This document shows, in pieces, positions 34,275-43,424 of a stretch of 64,000 bases of DNA. The first letter of the stretch is position 1; the number at the start of each line of letters is the position of its first letter. Location of the stretch: NCBI RefSeq assembly GCF_030817055.1, contig NZ_JAUSYV010000001.1, positions 3,310,001 to 3,374,000 of the forward strand, in the 5' to 3' direction. The translations under genes were made by a program, and so were the position numbers. Origin of the DNA: Bacillus sp. V2I10. Its GTDB lineage: Bacteria > Bacillota > Bacilli > Bacillales > Bacillaceae. The notes beneath the pieces were generated by a model. It was not told the DNA's origin and made no database searches. It saw only the letters and a program-made list of their open reading frames with translations.

Positions 34275-34376
34275 TTGAACAGCCTCCTGGTTATTTGAGT
34301 TCGTCCTTTTTGCCGGCAAGCACTGGACACTCATATCTTACCAAGAGGTTTATTTTTTGTTCAAACCCCATTTTTC

Positions 34377-34408
34377 TTCATTACAGGAATGCTGCCCGAT
34401 TGCTTAAT
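34377..34408. repeat. dispersed palindromic repeat, copy
   Basis: TTCATTAC, then GCTGCCCGATTG, then CTTAAT; a degenerate match. Confidence 0.4.
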
Positions 34409-34471
34409 ACCAATTATTTCAAAATTAGGTGATTAACTCAATCTTTTATTCCATTAAAATGGACACTTACC

Positions 34472-34503
34472 TTATTACAGATAAGCGCCCGATTGTTGAA
34501 TAA
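34472..34503. repeat. dispersed palindromic repeat, copy
   Basis: TTATTACA at the left, GCGCCCGATTG core and TTGAATAA at the right. Confidence 0.55.
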
Positions 34504-34552
34504 CATGAAGGAGTTATATCGACAATAGTCACCCTGAGAACACGACAAATAA

Positions 34553-34583
34553 TTAAAGCACGGAAAATTTTTCCGTGCTTTTC
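34553..34583. terminator. terminator of ABC exporter operon
   Basis: AAAGCACGGAAAA pairs with TTTTTCCGTGCTTT; it lies about 60 bases past the permease gene. Confidence 0.65.
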
Positions 34584-34643
34584 CAAACATATATTTTATT
34601 TCGGAAGATTTAGTTGCCACAAGACACCGAACCGATGGTGTAC

Positions 34644-35393
34644 TTACCCTAACTGGCGTTTAAATGCTTTACTGGCGAAGAAGTAAGCGATGACCATGAT
34701 GCCGACGCACCAGGCAAGCGCGATCCAGATACCGTTGCCAACAGACCCTTCATACAAGAGGGCACGAATCGCATTCACGATTGAAGTCACGGGCTGGTTC
34801 TCAGCGAACGCACGGACAATTTTAGGCATGGTTTCGGTGGGGACAAAGGCCGAACTAATAAACGGCAGGAAAATCAGCGGGTACGAGTAGGCTGTCGCCC
34901 CTTCCATAGACCCCGCTGTCAATCCGGGAATGACCGCCAGCCATGTCAGCGCCAGCGTAAACAGCCCGAGTATCCCAGCTACCGCGAGCCAATCCAGGAT
35001 ATCAGCGCTGGAACGGAAGCCCATCAAGAGCGCGACGAGGATAACCACCACGACAGTAAGCGCATTGGAAACAAGCGAGGTCAACACGTGAGCCCACAAT
35101 ACCGACGAGCGCTTGATGGGCATGGTAATGAAACGCGCCATCAGCCCGCTCTTTACATCCGTAAACAGCCGCACGGAAGTGTAAGCGACGCCGGATGCGA
35201 TAGCCATCAGCAAGATTCCCGGCAATAAATAATTAACGTAGTTGTCCGTGCCTGTCTCTATGGCGCCGCCAAATACGTAGACAAACAGCAGCAGCAGCAT
35301 AATCGGCGTAATCGCCACCGTGATAATCGTATCCGGGCTGCGCATGATGTTGCGCATTAAACGCCCTAGTAATACCCCTGTTTTGCTTTTCAT
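34644..35393 (-). CDS. ABC-2 type exporter permease (DrrB-like)
   Basis: A 249-aa membrane protein with six hydrophobic segments. The family pattern is visible in SPDTIITVAITPIMLLLLFVYVFGGAIETGTDNYVNYLLPGILLMAIASGVAYTSVRLFTDVKSG and PLIFLPFISSAFVPTETMP. It forms the channel of a drug-type exporter with the ATPase encoded next to it, whose stop codon abuts this ATG. GC is well above background. Confidence 0.88.
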   Translation of the reverse strand: MKSKTGVLLGRLMRNIMRSPDTIITVAITPIMLLLLFVYVFGGAIETGTDNYVNYLLPGILLMAIASGVAYTSVRLFTDVKSGLMARFITMPIKRSSVLWAHVLTSLVSNALTVVVVILVALLMGFRSSADILDWLAVAGILGLFTLALTWLAVIPGLTAGSMEGATAYSYPLIFLPFISSAFVPTETMPKIVRAFAENQPVTSIVNAIRALLYEGSVGNGIWIALAWCVGIMVIAYFFASKAFKRQLG

Positions 35394-36155
35394 TTACATC
35401 TTCTCCTTTTTGCCGATGATCGCGAGGAAAATTTCCTCCAATGTCGGCTGCTTCTCGATGTACTCCACTTTCGCTGGCGGGAACATCTCTTTGAGTTCGG
35501 TAAGGGTACCGGTCGTGATGATTTTTCCGCCATGCAGGATGGCGATACGGTCCGCCAGTTGTTCGGCTTCCTCCAGGTACTGAGTCGTCAGCAAGATGGT
35601 CGTGCCGCCGCCGGCAAGCTCCTTGACGGTATCCCAGACTTCAATCCGCGCTTCGGGGTCAAGCCCTGTCGTCGGTTCGTCGAGAAAAATGACTGCTGGC
35701 GTTCCGATCAGGCTCATGGCGATGTCAAGCCGGCGCTTCATCCCGCCGGAATATTTGTCCGCCCGGCGGTTGGCCGCATCGGTCAGGCTGAATCTTGCAA
35801 GCAGATTGTCGGCGACTTGAGCGGGATTGGAAACTCCCCGCAACTTGGCGATCATCATCAGGTTTTCCCGCCCGGTGAGCATGCCGTCTAAAGCTGCGAA
35901 CTGCCCTGTCAGGCTGATGCTCTGGCGAACATGATCCGGTTGACGCTGGACGTCAAAGCCGCAAATACCTACTTCGCCGCCATCGGGCTTCATCAGCGTC
36001 GAGAGGATGTTGACCGTCGTCGTCTTGCCCGCTCCATTTGAGCCCAGCAGTGCGAAAATTTCGCCACGCCGCACCTCAAAATCCACCCCCTTTAAGACTT
36101 CCTTGTCTTTAAAGGATTTTTTTAACCCTTTTACAGAAATCGCTGCATTGCTCAT
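35394..36155 (-). CDS. ABC exporter ATP-binding protein (DrrA-like)
   Basis: A 253-aa ATPase with Walker A GSNGAGKTT, Q-loop TGQFAALDGMLTGRENL, signature YSGGMKRRLDIAMSL and Walker B VIFLDEPTTGLDPEAR. The C-terminal end (VEYIEKQPTLEEIFLAII) is typical of the DrrA group, which exports anthracycline-type drugs. An inverted repeat like the one before padR lies upstream. Confidence 0.9.
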   Translation of the reverse strand: MSNAAISVKGLKKSFKDKEVLKGVDFEVRRGEIFALLGSNGAGKTTTVNILSTLMKPDGGEVGICGFDVQRQPDHVRQSISLTGQFAALDGMLTGRENLMMIAKLRGVSNPAQVADNLLARFSLTDAANRRADKYSGGMKRRLDIAMSLIGTPAVIFLDEPTTGLDPEARIEVWDTVKELAGGGTTILLTTQYLEEAEQLADRIAILHGGKIITTGTLTELKEMFPPAKVEYIEKQPTLEEIFLAIIGKKEKM

Positions 36156-36261
36156 ACTTTTTTCCTCCTTATAAAAAGCGCCTTGCGGAGCTAGATTGCC
36201 TATACCCTTCTATTTAGTCTGACTGATAATCTGTATAACTTATTACCGGGTTGAAAATATA

Positions 36262-36308
36262 ACTGAATAACGAAGGTGGCAATTCACATTTGTAACCAGC
36301 TATTCAGT
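36262..36308. promoter_or_regulatory. inverted repeat before ABC genes, candidate PadR operator
   Basis: ACTGAATA and TATTCAGT face each other 31 bases apart. The same half-sites occur before padR at 37126-37161. Confidence 0.5.
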
Positions 36309-36326
36309 CGGTATTATCTATTGAAT

Positions 36327-36668
36327 TTACTTTTTTCCCAATCGCTTCATAATACTCTGATTCAAATCTTCACGATACTTGGCGACATAGGTTTTAGCGT
36401 TTGCCACTAGTTCGTCGGCGAAGGACGCCACGTCGTTCCCAGTGATTTCCAGCACTTGTCTGCCTTCCGCCGCACCGGCTTCGAACAACTCGATTAATTC
36501 ATACTGTATGTGCAGCATATCCATCCCGTTGCCTGCTGAGAAATTCCACATGTAGTTTTGAATTTTCTTAAATACAAACTGGTAGTCCTCTGGCAGGGCT
36601 TCAACCCGTGCCATCATCATCTTGTACTCTTTTTTATCACCAATCATTTTTTTGAACATTTCCATCAT
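36327..36668 (-). CDS. DUF1048 domain-containing protein
   Basis: A 113-aa helical protein (MFKKMIGDKKEYKMMMARVEALPEDYQFVFKKIQNYMW...LIELFEAGAAEGRQVLEITGNDVASFADEL) matching DUF1048. Genes of this family usually sit between a PadR regulator and an ABC exporter, as here. The biochemical role is unknown. A GGAGG-type site precedes the ATG. Confidence 0.8.
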   Translation of the reverse strand: MMEMFKKMIGDKKEYKMMMARVEALPEDYQFVFKKIQNYMWNFSAGNGMDMLHIQYELIELFEAGAAEGRQVLEITGNDVASFADELVANAKTYVAKYREDLNQSIMKRLGKK

Positions 36669-36739
36669 GTTATTTTTCCTCCTTTTTTATAAAGCTGAAC
36701 AAGACACTCCAAAAATATCTGACGGAATATCTTATGAAG

Positions 36740-37060
36740 CTAGATTGACTTCAAGACGTTGATTTTTGATGATACAAAATCCCATTTTTTCCAAAACAAT
36801 TCAAGTTCCTGGCGGCCAGCCTCATTAAGTGAGTAAAACTTGCGGGGCGGCCCTATATCTGACGGTTTCTTTTCCATGTTCACCAGTTTTTTCTTTTCTA
36901 ATCGCACGAGGATGGTGTAGACCGTTCCTTCCACAACTTCGGTAAACCCAAGCTCGTTCAGGCGGCGGGTAATCTCGTAGCCATAGGTTTCATGGCGGCT
37001 GATGATTTCCAGCACGCAGCCTTCCAGCGAACCCTTCAACATTTCAGTTAAATTTTCCAT
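36740..37060 (-). CDS. PadR-family transcriptional regulator
   Basis: A 106-aa regulator: LKGSLEGCVLEIISRHETYGYEITRRLNELGFTEVVEGTVYTILVRLEKKKLVNMEKKPSDIGPPRKFYSLNEAGRQEL is a complete PadR winged helix, followed by the dimerisation helix. The start at 37060 has a GAGGAGG site; the frame runs 48 codons further without a start signal. It heads the operon with DUF1048 and the ABC exporter. Similar proteins are relieved by the exported drug. Confidence 0.88.
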   Translation of the reverse strand: MENLTEMLKGSLEGCVLEIISRHETYGYEITRRLNELGFTEVVEGTVYTILVRLEKKKLVNMEKKPSDIGPPRKFYSLNEAGRQELELFWKKWDFVSSKINVLKSI

Positions 37061-37125
37061 GTTCAGAGCCTCCTCTATTTTGTCTGACTTATATTCAGTA
37101 TAACTTAGTACTAAAGGAAAATTTT

Positions 37126-37161
37126 CACTGAATAGATTTTGGGAAATCACGCTATTCAGTG
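37126..37161. promoter_or_regulatory. inverted repeat before padR, candidate operator
   Basis: CACTGAATAG pairs with CTATTCAGTG exactly, with 16 bases between. Another ATTCAGTATAACTTAGT stretch lies at 37093-37110. Confidence 0.55.
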
Positions 37162-37500
37162 GTGTCGGTATCCAGTGTGACCTACTACAGGTATATCGTA
37201 ACACGTAGTAGATTGACTGTCAACTGGATTTTCTAAATATTTTTAAAACCAGCTATCCCCATTGGATACAGCCGATTTTCTTTATGGAGCTTTTACTTCC
37301 TCCTATGATTATTTCACAATGATTACACCGCGGATCATTCCCATCCAGCAGCTGTACATGTGAATATGGCAATTCTATCCCCTCCATTATTTTTCGATTA
37401 TCTTATTCACTACTTGCTCATTAACTTTTTTAAGTAAAAAGCCGTCTCCTGTTTCAATGAGTATAATTCGGTCATACTGTAAATAAAAATGCCGAGATCA
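37162..37500. other. spacer with a possible cupredoxin remnant
   Basis: On the minus strand near 37310-37375 NCHIHMYSCW is followed, after a frame change, by GMIRGVIIV, reminiscent of the C-terminal copper ligands of a cupredoxin. It is too short to be sure. The rest is empty. Confidence 0.3.
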
Positions 37501-37504
37501 CACT

Positions 37505-37828
37505 AAAAAATACAGAAATTGATCATTATCCCCTGACTTTTGTGAAATTAATACAAGGGGATCCGACAGATATGCTAATGCAGATACTGCAGAATTTATT
37601 GTCGTAACTTCAGGATTTGAAAAAGTTGAACGTGAAGTAGACAATCAAACTCTTATTAATCTTTTATCAATAAGAATTTTGAATAAAAAGGCACATTGCC
37701 TTGCTCAAATATTACTAAGGGAAAATATACAAAAAGCTAAATGTGCAGGTGCTGATGAAGTGATTTTTAAAAATGATGTTCTTATAGAAATGATAAGCTC
37801 TAGTATAAGAAAAAAACAAAAAAAATAG
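37505..37828 (+). pseudogene. RCK/TrkA-type potassium channel regulatory domain, remnant
   Basis: The plus strand reads ANADTAEFIVVTSG...EVDNQTLINLLSIRILNKKAHCLAQILLRENIQKAKCAGADEVIFKNDVLIEMISSS. This is the NAD-binding core and following helix of RCK (TrkA_N) proteins attached to K+ channels. The N-terminal Rossmann motif and the channel part are missing, and a stop interrupts the frame at about 37515. It lies beside functional K+ transport genes. Confidence 0.6.
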
Positions 37829-37995
37829 GTTATGTATATAAAGTGACTGATTAATGGGATAAAGAGAAAAAAGCATTTGTTTTTATAAATTGATTCTTAG
37901 ATCTTATCCATTGGAAACAGTAGAATAGATAGTGCTCAGTAGTAACTAAAGCATGTATCTATCCTAGTACGCTATACTAATTAGGTATTTAACGT

Positions 37996-38652
37996 TTATA
38001 CCTCATTTTCCTCAAAACGCGTCAAACCCTCATTATCACCAATAACAAACAATATATCATTTTCTAAAATTATTTCCTTAGCCGAAGGTGAAATAATCAT
38101 TGTATTATTTCTTTTAATTCCAATAATGGTACAACCATACCGCGCTCTAGCATCTAAATCAAGAAGGCTCCTATTACTCAATTTTTTTGTAGCTTTGATT
38201 TCAACAAGACTATAATCGGAGGAAAGTTCAATATAATCAATAATCTTTTCTGATTCGATGTAATGAGCAATTCGCCTTGCCATATCATGTTCAGGTAATA
38301 TAACACGATCCGCACCTATCTTCTTAAGCACTTTCTTGTGATAGAGATTAGATGCCTTAACCCATACTTGTTTAATTCCCATTTCCTTTAATACCAGCGT
38401 AGCAAGAATGCTGTTTTCTACTTCATCTCCAAAAGAAACAATGGCTTGATCGACGTTTCTTATCCCTAAAGATTCTAACTCTCTTTCGTTAATACCATTT
38501 GCCTGCACAACAATAGTGGCTTTGTCAGCATATTTGTTAACAACTTCCATATCCTTGTCTAAAGCGATAATCTCAACATCAAGAAGAGAGAGCTCTTCAA
38601 TGAGGGTACCACCGAAACTGCCTAATCCTAGAACTGCAAATTGTTTCTTCAA
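37996..38652 (-). CDS. ktrA: Ktr potassium uptake system regulatory subunit (KtrA/KtrC type)
   Basis: A 218-aa cytosolic protein with an N-terminal Rossmann fold (FAVLGLGSFGGTLIEEL, then ALDKD) that binds ATP/ADP or NAD. A C-terminal TrkA_C domain follows from about 135 (SLVEIKATKKLSNRSLLDLDARARYGCTIIGIKRNN), which binds c-di-AMP in Bacillus relatives. It gates a KtrB/KtrD channel such as the one at 39488. It is transcribed away from that gene, with an antiporter remnant between them. Confidence 0.88.
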   Translation of the reverse strand: MKKQFAVLGLGSFGGTLIEELSLLDVEIIALDKDMEVVNKYADKATIVVQANGINERELESLGIRNVDQAIVSFGDEVENSILATLVLKEMGIKQVWVKASNLYHKKVLKKIGADRVILPEHDMARRIAHYIESEKIIDYIELSSDYSLVEIKATKKLSNRSLLDLDARARYGCTIIGIKRNNTMIISPSAKEIILENDILFVIGDNEGLTRFEENEV

Positions 38653-38789
38653 TTTTATTTTCCTCCTTACCTTTCAATAAACATAGATTGCTTAAGTTGA
38701 AATGAATCCTTTTTTAATTTCTCTTCCTAAATCACTAAATATTCTTTTGCTTACTTATTAATTTTTTAACTGAAGATGTACAACCTAGG

Positions 38790-39442
38790 AGTATCAGGTT
38801 AATAGGAATTTTTATTGGCCTAATTGGATCCTTTTTAACTGCAGACCATAAATGGGGTTTGTTACAGCAGCACGGTACAGTTGTAAGTATTGTTGTGGCG
38901 ATTAGTTCTTATTTACTTGCAGGAACAATAGAAGCTAGTGGGTTAATGGCAACATTTACTGCTGGACTTGTCACTGGTAACTCTCATCTGTTTCAAATTC
39001 GTACTTCAGAAGAAGTTAATTTATCTACATATCAATTTTCTGAAACTTTAACGTTACTATTACGGACACTTATCTTTATGTTGCTTGGTACCCAAGTGAA
39101 TTTCCATATATTAAGCAAATTCTGGATGCAGGGAGTTCTTATCGTATTTGTTTTTATGTTTATTGCACGGCCACTTTCCGTACTAATTTGTACCCTGCCA
39201 GATAAAAAGGCAAATTGGAGTTGGAATGAGATCATTTTTATGTTTTGGGTTCGTGAAACAGGCGTAATTCCGGCTGCGCTTTCGGCAATGATTGTTGCTG
39301 CAGGCATAAATTATGCAAACGAAATCTCTTCTGTCACATTTATGCTATACTGGTGACTATTCTTATTCAAGCAAGTACAACACCATATGCAGCCAAGAAG
39401 TTGGGGATAATTCTAAAACCTCCTAAAGCAAGTGAAAGATAA
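38790..39442 (+). pseudogene. NhaP-type (CPA1) cation/proton antiporter, C-terminal remnant
   Basis: The frame reads IRLIGIFIGLIGSFLTADHKWGLLQQHGTVVSIVVAISSYLLAGTIEASGLMATFTAGLVTGN...LLRTLIFMLLGTQVNF...VRETGVIPAALSAMIVAAG. It then shifts at about 39345 to LVTILIQASTTPYAAKKLGIIL and a stop. These are the last membrane helices of a CPA1 antiporter. The N-terminal half, with the ion site, is gone. Confidence 0.7.
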
Positions 39443-39487
39443 ACCATTATAAGATATTTACCTAATAAATGTAGTAAAGGAGATATC

Positions 39488-40840
39488 ATGTTAAAAGCCA
39501 ATCAAAACCAAAGAAGAACAATACGATTGCATCCTGCACATATATTGCTGCTTGGATTTATGGGATTAATAATACTTGGAACCTGTTTGTTAATGATTCC
39601 TTTTGCTACGAGTGACCGGCATCATCTTAGTTTCATTGATGCTCTTTTTGAAGCAACCTCTGCTGTTTGTGTCACCGGGCTAGCTGTTGTTGATACGGGC
39701 ACCACGTTTACTATCTTCGGGGAAATAGTTTTACTGGTGCTGATCCAATTAGGCGGTTGGGGGTTTATGACCAGTGGAATTCTTATGTTTATTATTCTTG
39801 GGAAAAAAATTGGGCTGAAACAAAGACTATTACTGCAGGAATCACTAAATTCCTTTTCTATACAAGGAATTATCAAATTAGTTCAGCGCATCATTATTAT
39901 TACCTTAATCGTAGAAGCAATTGGAGCAATAGCGCTTGCCATTCGCTGGTCACAGGAAATGAGTTTGGAAAAAGCCATATACTATGGAATATTCCATTCC
40001 ATCTCTGCCTTTAATAATGCAGGATTTGGATTAGAACCAGACAGTTTGAGTAAATGGGTAGGCGATCCAACTGTAAATATCTTCATTACTTTATTATTTA
40101 TTCTTGGCGGTATCGGATTCTTTGTAGTAGCAGATATTTATGAAAAGAAGAATTTTAAGAAGTTATCGCTCCACACGAAAATTACTCTTATATTTACCAT
40201 CCTGCTTAATGTAATAAGCACACTGATAATATTTGCATTAGAATTTAATAATCCAGCGACTTTAGGAAATTTAGGATTGGCTGATAAATGGTGGGCTGCT
40301 TATTTTCAGGGGGTTGTACCGCGTACAGCTGGCTTTAATACTGTTGATATAAGTCAATTAAGCCTAAGCTCACAAGTTTATATGACTGGATTAATGTTTA
40401 TAGGAGCCTCTTCTGGTTCTACAGGAGGAGGAATTAAAGTAACAACTTTTGCTTTATTGCTCTTTGTACTTTGGTCAGTATTAAGAAATAAGGATGATAT
40501 AAATGTCTATAACCGCAGGATTCCAAAGTCTCTTGTTTTTAGAGCTTTTTCCATTGCTGTTTCAGGCATTATCTTTATTTTTATTATTTTCTTCTTACTC
40601 ACCATTACAGAAGAAGGAGCTGATATGTCTAAGCTGGCATTTGAAACAGTCTCTGCCTTTGGAACTGTTGGATTAAGTGCAGGGTTTACACCGGAGTTAA
40701 GTCCAATGGGTCGAATACTCATCACTGTCATGATGTTCATCGGAAGAGTCGGCCCATTAACAATGGCATTTGCACTTGCAATTCGGTCAAATAATCAAGC
40801 AAAAATTCGATATGCTGAAGAAAAAATATTAATTGGATAA
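39488..40840 (+). CDS. ktrB: Ktr-type potassium transporter membrane subunit
   Basis: A 450-aa TrkH/KtrB-family channel-like protein with four M1-P-M2 units. The pore loops are seen in TSAVCVTGLAVVDTG, FHSISAFNNAGFGLEP, RTAGFNTVDI and VSAFGTVGLSAGFTP, where each conserved glycine lines the selectivity filter. It imports K+, probably with Na+, and is gated by the KtrA-type subunit. A GGAG site precedes the ATG. Confidence 0.92.
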   Translation: MLKANQNQRRTIRLHPAHILLLGFMGLIILGTCLLMIPFATSDRHHLSFIDALFEATSAVCVTGLAVVDTGTTFTIFGEIVLLVLIQLGGWGFMTSGILMFIILGKKIGLKQRLLLQESLNSFSIQGIIKLVQRIIIITLIVEAIGAIALAIRWSQEMSLEKAIYYGIFHSISAFNNAGFGLEPDSLSKWVGDPTVNIFITLLFILGGIGFFVVADIYEKKNFKKLSLHTKITLIFTILLNVISTLIIFALEFNNPATLGNLGLADKWWAAYFQGVVPRTAGFNTVDISQLSLSSQVYMTGLMFIGASSGSTGGGIKVTTFALLLFVLWSVLRNKDDINVYNRRIPKSLVFRAFSIAVSGIIFIFIIFFLLTITEEGADMSKLAFETVSAFGTVGLSAGFTPELSPMGRILITVMMFIGRVGPLTMAFALAIRSNNQAKIRYAEEKILIG

Positions 40841-41062
40841 AAATAAAAATAATAACAGGCTCGACGCCTGTATCTAATACACTTAATGCACGAGCTGGAT
40901 TTTCAAGTCGGAGTTCCCTTTTTTTGTTACCCGGCTGTGACACCGCTTAGATATAAATAGCGAGGCAAATAGCCCGAATCTGCTATTCAGCAGATGTTTG
41001 CTAATTACTATGCTAATTTAAATGTTAAAAATGACCTAATATTGTCTGAAATCCCTTATAAA
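40841..41062. other. spacer after ktrB
   Basis: Holds a small hairpin ACAGGC/GCCTGT (40856-40872) that may end ktrB transcription although it lacks a T-run, and a loose match to the dispersed repeat near 40965. No gene is visible. Confidence 0.35.
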
Positions 41063-41102
41063 TCAAAAAAAGCCTACCAATTATAAAGCTAATTGGTAGG
41101 CT
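41063..41102 (-). terminator. terminator of kdp operon
   Basis: AGCCTACCAATTA pairs with TAATTGGTAGGCT and is followed on the minus strand by TTTTTT. It lies 60 bases past the CBS gene. Confidence 0.75.
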
Positions 41103-41162
41103 AATTCTTAAGTTATTTTACTTGTTATTTCAACCGAACCTGTTAGTTTAATGCAGCCTTTT

Positions 41163-41579
41163 TTATTTCCTTTTCACTGCAAAAAACTTATCTGCGCAAT
41201 ACTCTATGATTTCCCTTCTTCTAATGATCCCTATAAAGATTCCCTGATCATCCACAACAGGTACGAAATTCTGTTCCATCACTCTCGAAATGATATTTTC
41301 CATTTCAGCATCAATGAAAATAGGTTCATTTTTACGATGAAACGGGATGTCTGTTAACCGGATTTTTTCTGTATTATGAAAATTTAAATCAGGTGTGTTC
41401 TTAAGCTTCCATAATAAATCTCCTTCTGTGAGTGTTGTTATATACTTCCCCTTATTATCAAGCAATGGTACGGCTGAATAGCGATGATATTCCATTCGTT
41501 CAAGCGCCTGTCTCATGGTGGCATGTATATTTAAATAAACAACTTCCTTTTTTGGTATTAGGAAAAAAGCAATATTCAA
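41163..41579 (-). CDS. CBS-domain pair protein in kdp operon
   Basis: A 138-aa protein made of two CBS motifs: ATMRQALERMEYHRYSAVPLLDNKGKYITTLTEGDLL and ENIISRVMEQNFVPVVDDQGIFIGIIRRREIIEYC. CBS pairs bind adenosine nucleotides, and in some Bacillus CBS proteins c-di-AMP. It follows kdpD by about 15 bases, so it probably belongs to the operon and may report nucleotide state to K+ transport (inference). Confidence 0.78.
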   Translation of the reverse strand: MNIAFFLIPKKEVVYLNIHATMRQALERMEYHRYSAVPLLDNKGKYITTLTEGDLLWKLKNTPDLNFHNTEKIRLTDIPFHRKNEPIFIDAEMENIISRVMEQNFVPVVDDQGIFIGIIRRREIIEYCADKFFAVKRK

Positions 41580-41594
41580 TTTATTTTAACTCCT

Positions 41595-42746
41595 TTAAGA
41601 TTGTCCATCTGACACGATGTGAATATCAATATTCTCAGTCTTTCTCATAATGGTATTCACAATGGAACCCTTTCTAATCTCTTCCCATCTTGTTCTCGCT
41701 GACTGCCCGAGAAGAATTTGTGTAATGTGATACTGTTTTGCAATATCAATAATGACCTGAGCAGGCTTGCGGCTGCCTTCCTGCTCCAGCAAAAATACAG
41801 CATTAAATTGAGAGGCAAGTATTTTCCATTGCTCCGTTCTTTCCCGTTTTTCCTGTGTAAACGCCTCAGGGGAATTCTTCGTTACATTCAGAATAAACAA
41901 CTGTGCTTTTAGCCGGTTCGCCATCCGCCATCCTCTTCTGATTAATTTCTCAGCAGTTGGTCCATACCCTACACATACCAGGATTTTTTCATGAACACCT
42001 ATTGGGCCGTTCATCAAATTCCCGCTGATCTGCTCCATTTTTTCGTCTACATCATCTGCTACTTCTCTCAAGGCAAGTTCTCTTAGAGATGATAAATTGG
42101 TAACTGTAAAAAAATGAGTAAGGCTCTGCTCAATTTTTTCTGAAGCATAGATTTTCCCTTCTTCCAGCCGCTTCCGAAGGGTTTCAGGAGTAACATCAAT
42201 GAGCTGAACTTCATGGGCATCCTGAACAAATAAATCCGGTATCCTCTCTCTTACTGCCACTCCCGTTATTTGCTGTACAATATCGTGAACGCTTTCTAAA
42301 TGCTGAATATTTACCGCAGACATCACATTAATGCCAGCATTTAAGATTTCTTCTACATCCATGTATCTCTTTTTATTTTTTGAGCCCGGAATGTTGGTAT
42401 GGGCCAGCTCATCAATTACAATAACCTTTGGTTTTCTTTGTATAATGGCCTCTACATTCAACTCTCTAAAAATACTTCCTTTATACTTCATCTCTTTCAG
42501 AGGAACCATTTTAATATCTTTAATCAGTTCTTCTGTTTCTTTTCTTCCGTGGCATTCGATCAGACCAATTACAACATCGTTTCCCTCCATCTTTAAATCA
42601 TGGGCATCCTGAAGCATTTTATATGATTTTCCAACCCCAGGCGCCGCACCTACATACAGCTTTAACTTTCCCCGTTTTGATTCAGCAATTTCATCTAAAA
42701 GTTCTTGCGGAGTTTTCCTTCTAAAGTATGGATGTTTTTTACTCAT
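41595..42746 (-). CDS. kdpD: truncated-type KdpD sensor (KdpD N-domain plus USP)
   Basis: About 383 aa comprising the KdpD domain with Walker A GAAPGVGKSYKML and IGLIECHGRKETEELI, VIDELAHTNIPGS, and a universal-stress-protein domain from about 250 (KILVCVGYGPTAEKLIRRGWRMAN...HITQILLGQSARTRW). The four membrane helices, histidine kinase domain and partner KdpE are absent. Such short forms are known in Bacillus and Alicyclobacillus; the USP part of S. aureus KdpD binds c-di-AMP. The start at 42746 follows a GAGGTGAGAGGG site; an upstream ATG overlapping kdpC is also open. Confidence 0.85.
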   Translation of the reverse strand: MSKKHPYFRRKTPQELLDEIAESKRGKLKLYVGAAPGVGKSYKMLQDAHDLKMEGNDVVIGLIECHGRKETEELIKDIKMVPLKEMKYKGSIFRELNVEAIIQRKPKVIVIDELAHTNIPGSKNKKRYMDVEEILNAGINVMSAVNIQHLESVHDIVQQITGVAVRERIPDLFVQDAHEVQLIDVTPETLRKRLEEGKIYASEKIEQSLTHFFTVTNLSSLRELALREVADDVDEKMEQISGNLMNGPIGVHEKILVCVGYGPTAEKLIRRGWRMANRLKAQLFILNVTKNSPEAFTQEKRERTEQWKILASQFNAVFLLEQEGSRKPAQVIIDIAKQYHITQILLGQSARTRWEEIRKGSIVNTIMRKTENIDIHIVSDGQS

Positions 42747-42771
42747 CCCTCTCACCTCAGGAAGATGAATA

Positions 42772-42795
42772 ACCTCAGCTGAATCTAGCTGAGGT
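42772..42795 (-). promoter_or_regulatory. intercistronic stem-loop kdpC-kdpD
   Basis: ACCTCAGCT pairs perfectly with AGCTGAGGT around 6 bases, between the kdpC stop and the favoured kdpD start. There is no T-run, so it is more likely an mRNA stability or processing element than a terminator. Confidence 0.5.
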
Positions 42796-42802
42796 GCACT
42801 CA

Positions 42803-43387
42803 TCATTCATTTATCATGTTTTTTAAATCTAAATTTAATTGAAGAACATTCACTTTCTCTTCTCCAAAAAGACCAAGCTCTCTGCCCTGACTATGTTTCT
42901 TCACTAATTCTTCTAGTTTCGATGACTCAATACCTGTTTCTTTAGAAATCCGCTTTATTTGAACATAGGCAGCATCCGGGCTAATATGAGGATCCAGCCC
43001 AGAACCTGAATTCGTCAAAAGGTCATTTGGTACATCGCTGATTGGTGTTTCAGAGTTGTTTTTCTTCCATTCATCAATTGATTCTTGCGTCCGTTTCATC
43101 ATATCTTCATTTGAAGGCGCATAGTTATTCGATCCCGAACCTGCACCGTTATATTCAATGCTTGAAACTCTGCCATGAAAATAGGCATTCCCAGTAAATG
43201 ATTGCCCTATAAGCTCTGAACCTATTACTTTATCACTTTCATCATAAATCAAACTTCCATCAGCTTTTGCCTGTGCAACAGCCTGAGCAATGCCTGTTAC
43301 GGCGAGCGGGTAAAGAATGCCGCATATCGCTATTAAAAACACGGTCATACGGATGATCGGACCAACAATTGATTGTCTTTCTTCCAT
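42803..43387 (-). CDS. kdpC: K+-transporting ATPase subunit C
   Basis: A 194-aa protein with one N-terminal membrane helix (IIRMTVFLIAICGILYPLAVTGIAQ) and an extracytoplasmic part with FTGNAYFHGRVSSIEYNGAGSGSNNYAPSN and SGSGLDPHISPDAAYVQIKRISKETG, both family signatures. It stabilises the KdpFABC complex. Confidence 0.94.
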   Translation of the reverse strand: MEERQSIVGPIIRMTVFLIAICGILYPLAVTGIAQAVAQAKADGSLIYDESDKVIGSELIGQSFTGNAYFHGRVSSIEYNGAGSGSNNYAPSNEDMMKRTQESIDEWKKNNSETPISDVPNDLLTNSGSGLDPHISPDAAYVQIKRISKETGIESSKLEELVKKHSQGRELGLFGEEKVNVLQLNLDLKNMINE

Positions 43388-43424
43388 CTTAAAATACCTC
43401 TTTTCTTCCTATTTAAATATCAGT

